Source: Hyphomicrobium sp. (GTDB lineage Bacteria; Pseudomonadota; Alphaproteobacteria; Rhizobiales; Hyphomicrobiaceae). Taken from it: DNA of 64,000 nucleotides. Position 1 is the first letter of the stretch. Each line of letters starts with the position of its first letter. Below the pieces are notes generated by a model. It saw nothing but the letters and a program-made list of their open reading frames with translations. It did not search any database and had not been told where the DNA came from. A program made the position numbers and the translations under genes. Location of the stretch: assembly GCA_022843145.1 (NCBI GenBank), contig JALHOF010000012.1, positions 62,001-126,000 of the forward strand. The letters run 5' to 3'. This document shows positions 38,890 to 49,489 of this stretch, piece after piece.

Positions 38890-39945
38890 ATGAGCATTGA
38901 AATGCACACTCAACGAGCCTCGAGCCGGGGGGGTGATCCCAAGCGATCACCGGCAAGGGACCTCAGGATCGACGCAGGCACGGTCGAAATCGGCCTCAAT
39001 GCCGCCATAGTCGCGGTTGCGGACAACGAGCCGGTCGCGCTCGTCGTGCGCGAGGAGGCCGACGCCTCGGGCGCAACGGACGGTTTGCCGTTCGGCCCGT
39101 TCACGCCGCGCGATCATCGGACGCTCGAAAGCGGCCTCAGATCATGGGTCAACGAACAGGCCGGTCTCGACCTCGGTTATGTCGAGCAACTCTACACGTT
39201 CGGCGACCGGGGGCGGCACGCCGAGGACGACGACACCGCGCCGCATGTCGTGTCGATCGGATATCTCGCGCTGACGCGCGTCAACGACATGCGCGAGCTG
39301 CAGCGCGGCTCGTGGCACAGCTGGTACCAGTATTTTCCGTGGGAGGATTGGCGGAAGGGGCGTCCTCCGATTCTCGACGGCGCGGTGCTGCCGCGGCTGC
39401 GCGAATGGGCCGAACGGCCGCAGCGTCCCGGCGCGCCGCCGCGTCCTATCCTGCGCACCGATCGCGTGCGGATTTGTTTCGGCGTCGACGGAGCCATGTG
39501 GGACGAGGAGAAGGTGCTCGAGCGCTACGAGTTGCTCTACGAAGCGGGGCTGGTCGGAGAAGCCTTGCGCGACCGGCCCGAGTTCACGCCAGCGGCCATG
39601 ACGGAAGAACCTCTCGGCAGCGGCATGCGCTTCGATCACCGGCGCATTCTCGCCACTGCGATCGGGCGCGTCCGCGCCAAGATCAAATATCGGCCCGTTA
39701 TTTTTGAATTGATGCCCGACGAATTCACGTTGTTCGAATTGCAGCGCACGGTCGAAGCCATTCTCGGTCCGCATCTGCACAAGCAGAACTTCCGCCGCCT
39801 CGTCGAAAGTGCCGGTCTCGTCGAAGCTACCGGCGAGGTCCGTACCCGAACCGGCGGACGTCCCGCGAAGCTGTTCCGCTTCCGCCGCGAAGTGCTTCTG
39901 GAGCGGCCGGCCCCCGGCGTCCGCGTCAAGGCTAACCGCATCTGA
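38890..39945 (+). CDS. nadQ: NadQ-type transcriptional regulator of NAD biosynthesis (Nudix-like domain plus winged helix)
   Basis: 351 residues. The N-terminal half is a degenerate Nudix-like domain (EIGLNAAIVAVADNEPVAL; LPFGPFTPRDHRTLESGLRSW where an active Nudix box would be) without the catalytic Glu array, so it probably senses a nucleotide rather than hydrolysing it. The C-terminal third is a winged helix (MPDEFTLFELQRTVEAILG, KQNFRRLVESAGLVEATGE, RPAKLFRFRREVL), as in NrtR/NadQ proteins. Position directly before nadA, with two matching operators between, supports control of nadA-nadB. AAGGGAG precedes the ATG. Confidence 0.85.
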   Translation: MSIEMHTQRASSRGGDPKRSPARDLRIDAGTVEIGLNAAIVAVADNEPVALVVREEADASGATDGLPFGPFTPRDHRTLESGLRSWVNEQAGLDLGYVEQLYTFGDRGRHAEDDDTAPHVVSIGYLALTRVNDMRELQRGSWHSWYQYFPWEDWRKGRPPILDGAVLPRLREWAERPQRPGAPPRPILRTDRVRICFGVDGAMWDEEKVLERYELLYEAGLVGEALRDRPEFTPAAMTEEPLGSGMRFDHRRILATAIGRVRAKIKYRPVIFELMPDEFTLFELQRTVEAILGPHLHKQNFRRLVESAGLVEATGEVRTRTGGRPAKLFRFRREVLLERPAPGVRVKANRI

Positions 39946-39953
39946 TCGAAGTC

Positions 39954-39981
39954 GCCCGCCGCGCTCATTTCCGCGGCGGGC
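39954..39981 (+). terminator. Hairpin terminating nadQ
   Basis: GCCCGCCGCG and CGCGGCGGGC form a perfect 10-bp stem around CTCATTTC, starting 8 bp after the nadQ stop. It lacks a strong T-run but separates nadQ from the nadA control region. Confidence 0.65.
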
Positions 39982-40100
39982 CGTCCTCATCGCGTCATTG
40001 GAACTTTGACGCCAGTCACGCGCTTTATCTAGCGTCGTTCAATTTTTGTGGGCTGCCACTGGAATTTGGCGGCTTGATCGCTTAACTTAATGCCGATCAG

Positions 40101-40117
40101 ATGCTCATTACGAGCAT
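40101..40117 (+). promoter_or_regulatory. NadQ operator, distal copy
   Basis: ATGCTC-ATTAC-GAGCAT, an inverted repeat with 6-bp arms. Its centre lies 63 bp, about six helical turns, from the second copy, which favours cooperative binding on one DNA face. Confidence 0.75.
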
Positions 40118-40163
40118 TATGAAATCGCCCCCGGCACCTGCCGGCCGTTCTTATGGGTTATAT

Positions 40164-40180
40164 ATGCTCATATTGAGCAT
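40164..40180 (+). promoter_or_regulatory. NadQ operator, proximal copy
   Basis: ATGCTCATATTGAGCAT, arms ATGCTCA and TGAGCAT with a 3-bp centre, 52 bp before the nadA ATG. It lies in an AT-rich patch (TTATGGGTTATATATG) likely to contain the promoter, so repression by occlusion is plausible. Confidence 0.78.
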
Positions 40181-40232
40181 TGCAACCCGCCCACAGGCCG
40201 CTGGGCACTCATCCCGGCAGAAGGAGTGGTTC

Positions 40233-41300
40233 ATGTCGGTAGGCAACGCGAATGTCGGTCTGGAGCGCGCATGCCCGGCGCCGAAATTTCCGGCGTCGTC
40301 GATCGTGAAGGCAGACTTTTCGCCGGCGCTGGCGCGCGAGATGGAGCCGCTCTACGCTAAGGTGAAGCACGTCGTGACGCCGATGGAGTGGGTCCACTAC
40401 GCGCCGCTGATCAAAGCAATCAACGAGCTCAAGAAGGAGCGCAACGCGGTCATCCTGGCGCATAATTACATGACGCCAGAGATCTTCCACTGTGTCGGCG
40501 ACATTCGCGGCGACAGTCTTCAGCTTGCCAAGGAGGCCTCGCGCACGAGCGCCGACGTCATCGTCCAGGCCGGCGTACATTTCATGGCCGAGACCTCGAA
40601 GCTGCTCAATCCCGACAAGACAGTGCTGATCCCGGATCTGCTCGCCGGCTGCTCGCTCGCGTCGTCGATCACCGGCGCCGACGTCCGTGCGCTGCGCGAG
40701 GCGTATCCCGGCGTGCCGGTCGTCACCTACGTCAACACCTCAGCCGACGTGAAGGCGGAGAGCGACATTTGCTGCACGTCGTCGAACGCGGTGCAAGTCG
40801 TCGAAAGCCTCGGCAGCCCGCGCGTCCTCTTGATCCCGGACGAGTATCTGGCGAAGTACGTGCAGACGAAAACCAAGGTCGAGATCATCGCGTGGAAAGG
40901 CCACTGCGAGGTCCATGAGCGGTTCACGCCAGAGGAACTCGAGAGCTATCGCCAGGCGGACCCTGGAACCAAGATCATCGCCCATCCCGAGTGCCCGCCG
41001 GACGTCATCGCGATGGCCGACTTTACCGGTTCGACGAAAGCGATGATCGACTGGGTCAAGGACAAGCGGCCGCGGAAGGTGATCCTGGTCACGGAATGTT
41101 CGATGTCGTCGAACGTCGCCGCCGAGTCGCCGGACGTCGAATTCGTCCGGCCGTGCAATCTATGCCCGCACATGAAGCGCATCAGCCTCGAGGCGATCTA
41201 CGAGAGCCTCCTCAAGATGCAGTTCGAGGTCACTGTCGATCCCGCCGTTGCCGTCAAGGCGCGACGGGCCGTCGAGCGGATGGTCAATCTAACGAACTGA
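40233..41300 (+). CDS. nadA: Quinolinate synthase NadA
   Basis: 355 residues from the ATG at 40233 (AGAAGGAG upstream); the frame from 40101 would run through both operators. 4Fe-4S enzyme condensing iminoaspartate with dihydroxyacetone phosphate to quinolinate. [45 protein letters not shown] and [11 protein letters not shown] are typical; the cluster Cys residues are in AGCSL, TECSM and the CNLC region. First gene of the NadQ-controlled nadA-nadB unit. Confidence 0.97.
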   Translation: MSVGNANVGLERACPAPKFPASSIVKADFSPALAREMEPLYAKVKHVVTPMEWVHYAPLIKAINELKKERNAVILAHNYMTPEIFHCVGDIRGDSLQLAKEASRTSADVIVQAGVHFMAETSKLLNPDKTVLIPDLLAGCSLASSITGADVRALREAYPGVPVVTYVNTSADVKAESDICCTSSNAVQVVESLGSPRVLLIPDEYLAKYVQTKTKVEIIAWKGHCEVHERFTPEELESYRQADPGTKIIAHPECPPDVIAMADFTGSTKAMIDWVKDKRPRKVILVTECSMSSNVAAESPDVEFVRPCNLCPHMKRISLEAIYESLLKMQFEVTVDPAVAVKARRAVERMVNLTN

Positions 41301-41301
41301 C

Positions 41302-41329
41302 GCCGGAGCGCGGACGTCCGCGCTCCGGC
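41302..41329 (+). other. 28-bp perfect palindrome between nadA and nadB
   Basis: GCCGGAGCGCGGAC (41302-41315) is followed immediately by its exact reverse complement (41316-41329). It begins one base after the nadA stop, with nadB 45 bp further on. As RNA it would form a very stable hairpin, perhaps limiting readthrough or setting the nadA:nadB ratio. Confidence 0.85.
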
Positions 41330-41374
41330 CCTGCATCTGCGCCGAGACGCGCGCACACCCGGGAGTGACACATC

Positions 41375-43069
41375 ATGGCGAGCCGTCGCGATCCCTCCGC
41401 AAAGAAACCGATGGTCGATCAACCGGAGCAGGCGAGTTCGCGCGGCGCCGAAGCCTCGCATGCCAGCACTGCGGGCGACATCATCGTCATCGGCGCGGGT
41501 CTCGCGGGTTTGTTCACAGCGTTGAAGCTCGCGCCGCTGCCAGTCACCGTCATCGCGGCCGCGCCCCTCGGCGAAGGCGCGTCGAGCGTTTGGGCGCAGG
41601 GCGGCATCGCCGCCGCCGTCGGCAAGGGCGACACGCCCGGCAAGCACGCGGCTGACACGGTCGCGGCGGGCGCGGGCATTGTCGATCTCGCCGTCGCCAA
41701 GTTCATCGCCGAGGAAGCTCCCGCGCGTATCGAGGATCTGCTCGCCTACGGTGTGCCGTTCGACCGCGATGCCGAAGGCAACTACGTTCTGTCGAAGGAG
41801 GCCGCACACACCGAGAAGCGCGTGGTGCGCGTTTCGGGCGACCGCGCCGGTGCAGCGATCATGCAGTCGCTCATCGCCGCCGTCCGCAGCACCCCTTCGA
41901 TACGCGTACTCGAGGGCTATGAGGCCGAAGAGCTGATCATGTCCGGCGGCCGCGTGTCCGGCCTTCGCCTGATCCGCTCGGCCGCGCGCGGCAACGGGAC
42001 ATGGGAGCTGATCCCCGCGTCCGCCGTCGTGCTCGCCACCGGCGGCGTCGGCGCGCTTTATGCCGTCACCACCAACCCGGCGTATGCCCGCGGCGAAGCC
42101 ATTGCGTTCGCCGCCCGCGCGGGCGCCGCCATCGCCGACGCCGAGTTCGTCCAGTTCCATCCGACCGCTCTCGACGTCGGGCTCGATCCAGCGCCATTGG
42201 TCACCGAGGCACTGCGAGGCGAAGGTGCGACGCTCGTCAACCGCAACGGCGAGCGGTTCATGACCCGGCTGCATCACGACGCCGAACTCGCGCCCCGCGA
42301 TATCGTCGCTCGCGGCGTGTTCGCGGAAATCAGTGCCGGACGTGGCGCGTTCCTCGATTGTCGCACTGCCATAGGCGACCGCTTCGCCGACGCTTTCCCG
42401 ACGGTCTACGCCCACTGCAAGGCCGCCGGTGTCGACCCCGCGCGTGACCTGATCCCCGTCGCGGCTGCAGTCCATTACCACATGGGCGGCATCGCCACCG
42501 ACGACTACGGCCGCACGACGGTGCCGGGCCTGTGGGCTGCCGGTGAAGTGGCCTCGACGGGCCTGCACGGCGCCAACCGGCTCGCATCGAATTCGCTATT
42601 GGAAGCAGTCGTCATCGGCGCGCGCGTCGCTGGCGACATCGCAAAGACGACGCCCGCGTCACACACAAAGCACCTGTCCGAGCCGCGCCGGATCACCGGT
42701 TCGCGGCCGGCGAGCCCCGCATCGCGCGCCGCAGCGGTCGCCCGGCTGCGCGCCACGATGACCGACCACGTCGGCGTGGTGCGCACATCCGAGGGGCTTA
42801 CGCACGCGCTGCGCACGCTGACGGAGATCGAGGCCGCGGCCGACGGTGATTCGGTTCTGGCCAACATGGCGCTCGCGGCGCGGTTCATCACTTTTGCCGC
42901 GTTGCGCCGTGAGGAGAGCCGGGGCGGACACTTCCGCGCCGACTTCCCCGAACCCGATCCGGCCATGAAGGCGCGCAGCGTGCTGACCCTCGCGGATCTC
43001 TCGCCGCGCAGCGGACGGCTTCACGACACGGATCTGGAATCCATGCCGGCACTCGGCGGGCTGCACTGA
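41375..43069 (+). CDS. nadB: L-aspartate oxidase NadB
   Basis: 564 residues. FAD-dependent oxidation of L-aspartate to iminoaspartate, the substrate of NadA. FAD-binding [13 protein letters not shown] follows a 33-residue N-terminal tail; [42 protein letters not shown] and [20 protein letters not shown] are family motifs. The C-terminal helical part is present ([15 protein letters not shown]). The ATG at 41375 follows GGGAGTGACACATC. NadC is not next in line; it lies on the other strand at 45553. Confidence 0.97.
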   Translation: MASRRDPSAKKPMVDQPEQASSRGAEASHASTAGDIIVIGAGLAGLFTALKLAPLPVTVIAAAPLGEGASSVWAQGGIAAAVGKGDTPGKHAADTVAAGAGIVDLAVAKFIAEEAPARIEDLLAYGVPFDRDAEGNYVLSKEAAHTEKRVVRVSGDRAGAAIMQSLIAAVRSTPSIRVLEGYEAEELIMSGGRVSGLRLIRSAARGNGTWELIPASAVVLATGGVGALYAVTTNPAYARGEAIAFAARAGAAIADAEFVQFHPTALDVGLDPAPLVTEALRGEGATLVNRNGERFMTRLHHDAELAPRDIVARGVFAEISAGRGAFLDCRTAIGDRFADAFPTVYAHCKAAGVDPARDLIPVAAAVHYHMGGIATDDYGRTTVPGLWAAGEVASTGLHGANRLASNSLLEAVVIGARVAGDIAKTTPASHTKHLSEPRRITGSRPASPASRAAAVARLRATMTDHVGVVRTSEGLTHALRTLTEIEAAADGDSVLANMALAARFITFAALRREESRGGHFRADFPEPDPAMKARSVLTLADLSPRSGRLHDTDLESMPALGGLH

Positions 43070-43084
43070 CGGTCTTGATCTAGG

Positions 43085-45094
43085 TCAAACTGCGCGCCGG
43101 AACAAAGCATCTGGTGCTGCCCCAGCCTGCCGCCCGGACACGGCGGCGCCGTCATCATCCTGCGACAGCCGGCTCAGCAGTTGCATCTTCAGGAAGCCGG
43201 ACGTGCCGTAGCGCGTGACGTCGAGGTAGCACGTCTCGACGAGATGCCGGACCATGTCGCGATAGCTGTCGAGTACGGCGGGTTCGACGCTGCATCCGGT
43301 GTAATTCACGATAGCGTTGACCCGGTGTCCCGCCGCCGCCACGCGCCGCTCGACTTCCGAACGGATGCGTTCGACATCGCGCTCGGTCGCGATCGTGAAC
43401 TGCTCGAAGTTGACGAACAACATGTTGAGCGCGGCGTCATAGCTGAAGCGCGACGCGAACGGCACTGTGAGCATTTTAGCGCGCAGGCCCATCGGCATCG
43501 CTTCGAAGATCTGCTCGTCCATGAGGATTGGACTCTCGACGATCGGCCTGAATGCCATGTGCGCAAGGATGTCGCGGCCGATGTCGATGCCGGGCGCGAC
43601 CTCCGCCAGTTCCATCCCCCGCTCGGTCAGTCGGAACACGCAACGCTCGGTGACGTAGAGGACCGGCTGGCCGCGCCGCAAAGCGTACTGGCCCGAAAAC
43701 GTCCGATGCTCAACCTCGCCGACGAACTTCCGCGATTTGCCTTCCTTGGCGATGACAATGCGGCCGTCTCGCACCGCGATGTCGAGCCCGCCGGCCGTGA
43801 AGGTGCCGACGAACACCACCGACTTCGCGTTCTGGCTGATGTTGATGAACCCGCCCGCTCCCGCGAGCCTTGGCCCGAATTTCGAGACGTTGAGATTGCC
43901 CTGGGCATCGGCTTGCGCGAGCCCCAGGAACGCGATGTCAAGCCCGCCGCCGTCGTAGAAGTCGAATTGATAAGGCTGATCGATTATCGCCTGCGTGTTG
44001 GTCGCCGCACCGAAGTTCAACCCCGACGCCGGGACGCCGCCGACCACGCCCGGCTCCGCGGTCAGCGTCATCAAGTCGATCACCTGCTCTTCGGCGGCGA
44101 CCGCCGCGATGCCCTCGGGCATGCCGATGCCGAGATTGACGACCGCGTTCGGCTTCAATTCGAGCGCGGCGCGGCGGGCGATGATCTTGCGCTCGTCCAT
44201 CGCCAACGGTTGCAATGACGTCATCGGAACGCGCAGTTCCCCCGCATAGGCGGCGCTGTAGGGCTCGGCGAACGTCTGCATGTGATATTCGGGCTTCTCG
44301 GCGACGACGACACAATCGACGAGAATGCCCGGGATCTTGACCTGTCGGGGGTTCAGCGTTCCACGCTCGGCGATGCGTTCCACTTGGACGATCACGAGGC
44401 CACCTGAATTGCGCGCGGCGGTGGCGAGCGACAGGGCTTCTAGCGTCAGCGCCTCGCGCTCCATGGTGACGTTGCCGTCCTGGTCCGCCGTGGTGCCGCG
44501 CACGATCGCAACGTCGATGGGGAAGGTCTTGTAGAGCAGCACCTCCTCGCCATCGAGCTCGATGAGACGGACGAGTTCCTCAGTCGTGCGGTCGTTTATC
44601 TTGCCGCCGCCGTGGCGCGGATCGACGAAGGTGCCTAGCCCGACCCGCGACAGATGTCCGGGCTTCTTGGCGGCGATGTCGCGATAGAGGTGGGAAATCA
44701 CGCCCTGTGGCAGATTGTAGGCCTCGATCTCACCCGATACCGCCAGCGCCTGTAGTTTCGGCACGAGCCCCCAGTGGCCGCCAATGACGCGGCGGATCAT
44801 GCCGCGATGACCGAGATGATTGAGCCCGCGATCCTTGCCGTCGCCCTGACCCGCCGCATAGACGAGCGTGAGATTGCGCGGCTGGCCCAAACCGTCGTCG
44901 CTCAGGGCTGCGGCATCGTTCCAGCGCGCTTCGAGCGCGACCGCAATATTCTCGGCGAAGCCGATGCCGACGAAGCCGCCTGTCGCTACGGTGTCACCGG
45001 AGCGGATCAGCTCGACTGCGTCACGCGCGGACACGGTCTTGCCGTCGCCGAGGGAGCGTAGGGCCTTCAGCCGCTGATCGGTCTCACTGCGCAT
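43085..45094 (-). CDS. Acyl-CoA:acetate/3-ketoacid CoA-transferase, single-chain (YdiF-like)
   Basis: 669 residues combining alpha and beta parts of a family I CoA-transferase. N-terminal half: [38 protein letters not shown]-terminal half: [17 protein letters not shown] and [20 protein letters not shown], whose Glu is the expected thioester-forming residue, then [20 protein letters not shown]. Moves CoA between acyl groups and acetate or ketoacids. The last 110 residues (from [19 protein letters not shown]) extend beyond short homologues, as in related alphaproteobacterial proteins. Convergent with nadB (15-bp gap), separating nadAB from nadC. Confidence 0.92.
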   Translation of the reverse strand: MRSETDQRLKALRSLGDGKTVSARDAVELIRSGDTVATGGFVGIGFAENIAVALEARWNDAAALSDDGLGQPRNLTLVYAAGQGDGKDRGLNHLGHRGMIRRVIGGHWGLVPKLQALAVSGEIEAYNLPQGVISHLYRDIAAKKPGHLSRVGLGTFVDPRHGGGKINDRTTEELVRLIELDGEEVLLYKTFPIDVAIVRGTTADQDGNVTMEREALTLEALSLATAARNSGGLVIVQVERIAERGTLNPRQVKIPGILVDCVVVAEKPEYHMQTFAEPYSAAYAGELRVPMTSLQPLAMDERKIIARRAALELKPNAVVNLGIGMPEGIAAVAAEEQVIDLMTLTAEPGVVGGVPASGLNFGAATNTQAIIDQPYQFDFYDGGGLDIAFLGLAQADAQGNLNVSKFGPRLAGAGGFINISQNAKSVVFVGTFTAGGLDIAVRDGRIVIAKEGKSRKFVGEVEHRTFSGQYALRRGQPVLYVTERCVFRLTERGMELAEVAPGIDIGRDILAHMAFRPIVESPILMDEQIFEAMPMGLRAKMLTVPFASRFSYDAALNMLFVNFEQFTIATERDVERIRSEVERRVAAAGHRVNAIVNYTGCSVEPAVLDSYRDMVRHLVETCYLDVTRYGTSGFLKMQLLSRLSQDDDGAAVSGRQAGAAPDALFRRAV

Positions 45095-45193
45095 GTCGTC
45101 CCCGCTGCCGATTGGAGCAGCGGGCCGCCTGGGCCCGCCTAACGGTGTATAGGGCGCGGCTGCGGGATTCGGTCAAGCGGGCTTTGGTCGCCG

Positions 45194-45409
45194 TCAGTCG
45201 CGATGATCGTCATGGTCCATCGCGGGCGGCAGCGGCCGCGGGCCGGCGCGGGCCGGCATGATCGCGAGCACGAGCACCATCGGCGGCAACAGAAAACTCC
45301 AGGCCATCCAGAATGAATGGTCGCGATTCTTTACGCCGGCAATGATTCCGGCGAGCGCCGATGAGACAAGGGCAACAAATCCCCAGACCGCGATGTATTG
45401 GAGCGCCAT
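45194..45409 (-). CDS. Small two-helix membrane protein (71 aa)
   Basis: 71 residues from the ATG at 45409 (MALQYIAVWGFVALVSS). Two hydrophobic helices (about 4-24 and 33-51) are joined by KNRDHSFWMAWS, and the tail PPAMDHDDHRD is charged and His/Asp-rich. The helix-turn-helix membrane layout is consistent with a small inner-membrane protein of unknown role. A larger frame on the same strand extends upstream without coding character. GC use matches neighbours. Confidence 0.55.
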   Translation of the reverse strand: MALQYIAVWGFVALVSSALAGIIAGVKNRDHSFWMAWSFLLPPMVLVLAIMPARAGPRPLPPAMDHDDHRD

Positions 45410-45552
45410 TCCGGCAAGTCCTTGTTCAACCCGCCGGGCACCCGGCGGTTCATAACGAGAGGTGGAGCGCAACTGTGTCAAAATCAAGCGGGTTCGGACA
45501 GAGCGGTGATTGCCAGGGCATTTCCCGGCAAAAAGAGTGAATAGTTGAACCG

Positions 45553-46449
45553 CTAAGCTGATTTGCGGCGACTGCGATGGAGTTTCGCCGATGGCGCCTC
45601 GGCGAAATCGAACCCGAGATCGAGGACGGGCGCTGAATGCGTCAACGCACCCACGGAAATCAGATCGACGCCACTCTCGGCTATGGCCCGCACGGTCATG
45701 AGATTGACGCCGCCCGAAGCCTCGGTGAGCACGCGGCCACCTGTGAGCGCGACGGCCTCGCGCAGTTGTCCGGGCGTCATGTTGTCGAGCAGCACCGCGT
45801 CGATGCGGTGTTTTAAGGCCTCGGCGAGCTGCGCCAGCGTGTCGACCTCGACCTCGATCTTGACGAGATGGCCGACCGAGGCGCGCGCGGCCGCGACCGC
45901 AGCCGACAGTCCGCCAGCAGCGACGATGTGGTTGTCCTTGATCAGTACAGCATCGAACAGCCCGACACGGTGGTTGCCGCCGCCCCCGCAGCGGACCGCG
46001 TATTTCTCGAACGCGCGCAAACCCGGCGTCGTCTTGCGGGTATCTACGATCACGGCGCTCGTGCCGGCGATCGCGTCGACATAGGCGCGCGTTAACGTCG
46101 CGATGCCGCACATCCGGCCCATGAAGTTCAACGCCACTCGCTCGGCCGATAGCAGGGCGCGCGCGTTGCCCGAGACGCGCGCCACAACGGCGCCAGGCAG
46201 GACCGTCCCGCCATCACCAGCAACGGCTTCGAACGTGACCGCCGGATCGAGCGCGACAAATGCCGCGCGAGCGAGGTCTAGGCCCGAAATCACGCCTGCC
46301 TTGCGCGCGGCGATCACCGCGTCGGCACGCGCCGCCGCGGCGATGGTCGCGTTTGTCGTAATGTCGCCTGCTAGGCCGAGGTCTTCGGCCAAGGCGGCCG
46401 CGACGGCAGAAGCGATCAGGTGCGGCGGTAGCGGCGCGATCGTCGACAT
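45553..46449 (-). CDS. nadC: Nicotinate-nucleotide pyrophosphorylase (carboxylating) NadC
   Basis: 298 residues from the ATG at 46449. Converts quinolinate and PRPP to nicotinate mononucleotide. N-terminal [16 protein letters not shown], then [81 protein letters not shown] and LTEASGGVN are all conserved. It ends a minus-strand pair with ppdK: only 2 bp separate the ppdK stop from the nadC start. Many relatives keep nadC directly after nadB; here it is about 2.5 kb away on the other strand. Confidence 0.97.
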   Translation of the reverse strand: MSTIAPLPPHLIASAVAAALAEDLGLAGDITTNATIAAAARADAVIAARKAGVISGLDLARAAFVALDPAVTFEAVAGDGGTVLPGAVVARVSGNARALLSAERVALNFMGRMCGIATLTRAYVDAIAGTSAVIVDTRKTTPGLRAFEKYAVRCGGGGNHRVGLFDAVLIKDNHIVAAGGLSAAVAAARASVGHLVKIEVEVDTLAQLAEALKHRIDAVLLDNMTPGQLREAVALTGGRVLTEASGGVNLMTVRAIAESGVDLISVGALTHSAPVLDLGFDFAEAPSAKLHRSRRKSA

Positions 46450-46451
46450 GG

Positions 46452-49181
46452 CTAGGCCGTTCCTCCACCTGCGGTATCCAAGCCGAGACGAGCTCGCATC
46501 TCCGCCTGAGCCGCCGCCAGCCGGGCGACCGGCACGCGGAACGGCGAACACGACACGTAATCGAGGCCGATATCATAGAAGAACTTGACCGAATCCGGGT
46601 CACCGCCGTGCTCTCCACAGATCCCGACCTTCAGATCGGGCTTGGTGGCTCGGCCACGCTCGACGGCCATCCTGACCATCTCGCCCACACCGTCGATGTC
46701 GATCGACACGAACGGATCGACGTCAAAGACGCCCTTGTTCTGATAGCTCGACAGGATCGGCGAGGCGTCGTCACGCGACAGGCCCAGCGCCGTCTGTGTT
46801 AGATCGTTGGTCCCGAACGAGAAGAATTCCGCGCCGAATTCTCCCTCCGCGATCTCGCGCGCCCGCAAGCAGGTCCGCGGCAGTTCGACCATCGTGCCGA
46901 GGACGAAGGCGATCTTCTGCCCTGTTTCCTTCTCGACTGCCTTGGCCTGGCCGCGAATGATGTCGGCGAGAATGTCATACTCGCGGCGGTAGGCGACGAG
47001 CGGGATCATGATCTCGGGCTCGACAACCTTGCCGCTGCGCTGCGCGACGTTGGTCGCCGCCTCGAAGATGGCGCGCGCCTGCATTTCGGTGATCTCGGGG
47101 AAGCGGATGCCGAGCCGGCAACCGCGAAAGCCGAGCATGGGATTGAACTCGCTCAACTCCGACACCCGCGCCTCGAGCCGCTCGATCGGGATCTTGAGGG
47201 CGGTGGCGACAGCCTCCTGTTCGCGCGGGTGATGCGGCAGGAACTCGTGCAACGGCGGGTCGAGCAGCCGCACCGTCACCGGCAGCGGCGCCATAATCTC
47301 GAACATCGCCTCGAAGTCGGCGCGCTGCATCGGCAGGATTTTGGCGAGCGCGTTGCGGCGGCCGCGTTCGTCGGTGGCGCAGATCATCTCGCGCATCGCG
47401 AGAATGCGCGCCTCTTCGAAGAACATATGCTCGGTGCGGCAGAGCCCGATCCCCTGCGCGCCGAAGTTGAGCGCCTGCCGGGCGTCGCGCGGCGTGTCGG
47501 CGTTGGCGCGGACCCCGAGCGTGCGGCGATCGTCGGCCCAGGACATGATGGTCTGGAACGCGTCCGACAGCTGCGGTTGCCGCATCTCGGCGCGGCCTTG
47601 GATCACCTGCCCGGTGGAGCCGTCGATGGTGATGATCTCGCCGCGCTTCAGCACGACTTTGCCAGCGGTCAGCGTGCCGGCTTTCGCATCGATCCGGAGC
47701 GCGCCAACGCCGGAGACGCACGGCCGCCCCATGCCGCGCGCGACGACCGCCGCGTGGCTGGTCATGCCGCCGCGCTGCGTCAGGATGCCGACCGCCGCGT
47801 GCATTCCGTGCACATCCTCTGGGCTGGTTTCGACGCGCACGAGAATGACGTTGCGGCCCTTTACGCGCTGCTCCTCGGCTTCGTCGGCGGTGAACACGAT
47901 CTCCCCCGATGCCGCACCCGGTGACGCCGGCAGGCCCGTCGCGATCACCGACCGCGCCGCCGACGGATCGATCGTCGGGTGCAAGAGCTGATCCAGCGAA
48001 TGCGGGTCGATGCGCAGAACCGCTTCGTCGTGCGAGATGATACCTTCCTCGGCGAGATCGACGGCGATGCGCAGCGCGGCCTCGGCCGTGCGCTTGCCGT
48101 TGCGCGTCTGCAGCATCCAGAGCTTGCCGTTCTGGATGGTGAACTCGATATCCTGCACATCGCGATAGTGCGCCTCGAGCCGCGCGAAGATCTGCTTCAG
48201 TTCCGCGAACGCATCCGGCATCAGGTCTTCGAGCGTCGCGCTTTTCGCACCGAGCTCGGTCCGGGCCGCATTGGTCAGGATCTGCGGCGTGCGGATGCCC
48301 GACACCACGTCCTCGCCTTGCGCATTGACCAGGAACTCGCCGTAAATCTCCTTGGCGCCAGTGGACGGATTGCGCGTGAACGCGACACCGGTCGCCGATT
48401 TCGACCCCATGTTGCCGAACACCATCGCCTGTACGTTGACCGCGGTGCCCCAGGCGTCGGGAATGTCGTGCAGGCGGCGGTACATGATGGCGCGCGCATT
48501 CTGCCACGAGTTCAATACCGCGCGGATAGCGCCCCAAAGCTGCGCGCGCGTATCCTGCGGGAAGGTCGTCTCGATCTCGCGCTCGATCGCGGTCTTGTAC
48601 TCGCCGATGATCTCGAGCCAATCGTCGGCTTCCATCCGCGTATCGGACGCGATGCCGTTCAGGTTCTTGTAGTTCGACAGGATATCCTCGAACACGCCGT
48701 GATCGACGCCGAGAACGACGTCGCCGTACATCTGGATGAAACGACGATAGCTGTCGTAGGCGAAGCGGCGGTCACCCGAATGTCGCGCCAATCCTTCGAC
48801 GGTCTCGTCGTTCAAGCCTAGATTGAGGATCGTATCCATCATGCCAGGCATCGACGCCCGCGCGCCGGACCGCACGGCGACCAGCAGCGGATTGTCGACG
48901 TCGCCGAACCGGGCGCCGACCGACTGCTCCACCTTGGCGATCGCAGCGTCGACTTCCGCCTCGAGACCGTCGGGCAGAGTGCGGCCGGTCGCATAGTAGG
49001 CGACGCAGACATCCGTGGTGAGCGTGAAGCCAGGTGGCACCGGCAGGCCGAGGTTGGCCATTTCAGCGAGGTTCGCGCCCTTGCCGCCGAGCAGGTCCTT
49101 GAGCCCCGCGTGCCCATCCGACTTCGTCGTCCCGAACAGGTAGACGTGCGGCGGCATCGACGGTGTGACAGGCTTCGACAT
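46452..49181 (-). CDS. ppdK: Pyruvate, phosphate dikinase
   Basis: 909 residues from the ATG at 49181 ([17 protein letters not shown]), GGAG 10 bp upstream; the frame continues upstream to 49811 without support. Interconverts pyruvate, ATP and phosphate with PEP, AMP and PPi. The ATP-grasp domain starts at [24 protein letters not shown]; the phosphohistidine is in [21 protein letters not shown]; the PEP/pyruvate domain carries [28 protein letters not shown] and the catalytic Cys in [11 protein letters not shown]. Complete. Likely co-transcribed with nadC. Confidence 0.97.
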   Translation of the reverse strand: MSKPVTPSMPPHVYLFGTTKSDGHAGLKDLLGGKGANLAEMANLGLPVPPGFTLTTDVCVAYYATGRTLPDGLEAEVDAAIAKVEQSVGARFGDVDNPLLVAVRSGARASMPGMMDTILNLGLNDETVEGLARHSGDRRFAYDSYRRFIQMYGDVVLGVDHGVFEDILSNYKNLNGIASDTRMEADDWLEIIGEYKTAIEREIETTFPQDTRAQLWGAIRAVLNSWQNARAIMYRRLHDIPDAWGTAVNVQAMVFGNMGSKSATGVAFTRNPSTGAKEIYGEFLVNAQGEDVVSGIRTPQILTNAARTELGAKSATLEDLMPDAFAELKQIFARLEAHYRDVQDIEFTIQNGKLWMLQTRNGKRTAEAALRIAVDLAEEGIISHDEAVLRIDPHSLDQLLHPTIDPSAARSVIATGLPASPGAASGEIVFTADEAEEQRVKGRNVILVRVETSPEDVHGMHAAVGILTQRGGMTSHAAVVARGMGRPCVSGVGALRIDAKAGTLTAGKVVLKRGEIITIDGSTGQVIQGRAEMRQPQLSDAFQTIMSWADDRRTLGVRANADTPRDARQALNFGAQGIGLCRTEHMFFEEARILAMREMICATDERGRRNALAKILPMQRADFEAMFEIMAPLPVTVRLLDPPLHEFLPHHPREQEAVATALKIPIERLEARVSELSEFNPMLGFRGCRLGIRFPEITEMQARAIFEAATNVAQRSGKVVEPEIMIPLVAYRREYDILADIIRGQAKAVEKETGQKIAFVLGTMVELPRTCLRAREIAEGEFGAEFFSFGTNDLTQTALGLSRDDASPILSSYQNKGVFDVDPFVSIDIDGVGEMVRMAVERGRATKPDLKVGICGEHGGDPDSVKFFYDIGLDYVSCSPFRVPVARLAAAQAEMRARLGLDTAGGGTA

Positions 49182-49489
49182 TCCGGTCAGCTCCAAGGTC
49201 CTTGGTCGCGGTTCGGGCGTAGACACCGCGATACCCGGTGCCATAGCAGGACCACGGATGCTGAGAAAGCCTCGTGCACGGCATGGTTGCCGCACGTCAG
49301 GCGCATGCGCCACCCAACGGCTCTGACCGAGACCGTCCGTCGACCTGTGTGGTCGCCAGTCCGCCGCAGCGCATAGCCTTTGACGACGTGCCACGGTTCG
49401 CGCAAGTTCCGGCGCGGAACGAGACGCAGCCGCTGAACAGTTTGAGAGACGACGCCGGGCTTGACCCGGGATACGGAGACGAAACCGAC
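49182..49489. other. Divergent control region between ppdK and the dipeptidase gene
   Basis: 308 bp. Open frames from both sides overlap it, but none has coding character. GACGCCGGGCTTGACCCGGGATACG (about 49450-49474) contains CCGGGCTTGACCCGG, which resembles an arm of the Rhizobiales palindromic repeat seen between groES and groEL. No clear promoter motif recognised. Confidence 0.4.

Noticed and set aside
45194-46111. 305-residue frame covering the small membrane protein and overlapping nadC
   Set aside because: Only the last 71 residues look like protein; the rest is an Arg-rich shadow of nadC.
46975-48621. 548-residue frame on the same strand as ppdK, in another phase
   Set aside because: Arg/Ala-rich out-of-phase shadow of ppdK without domains.
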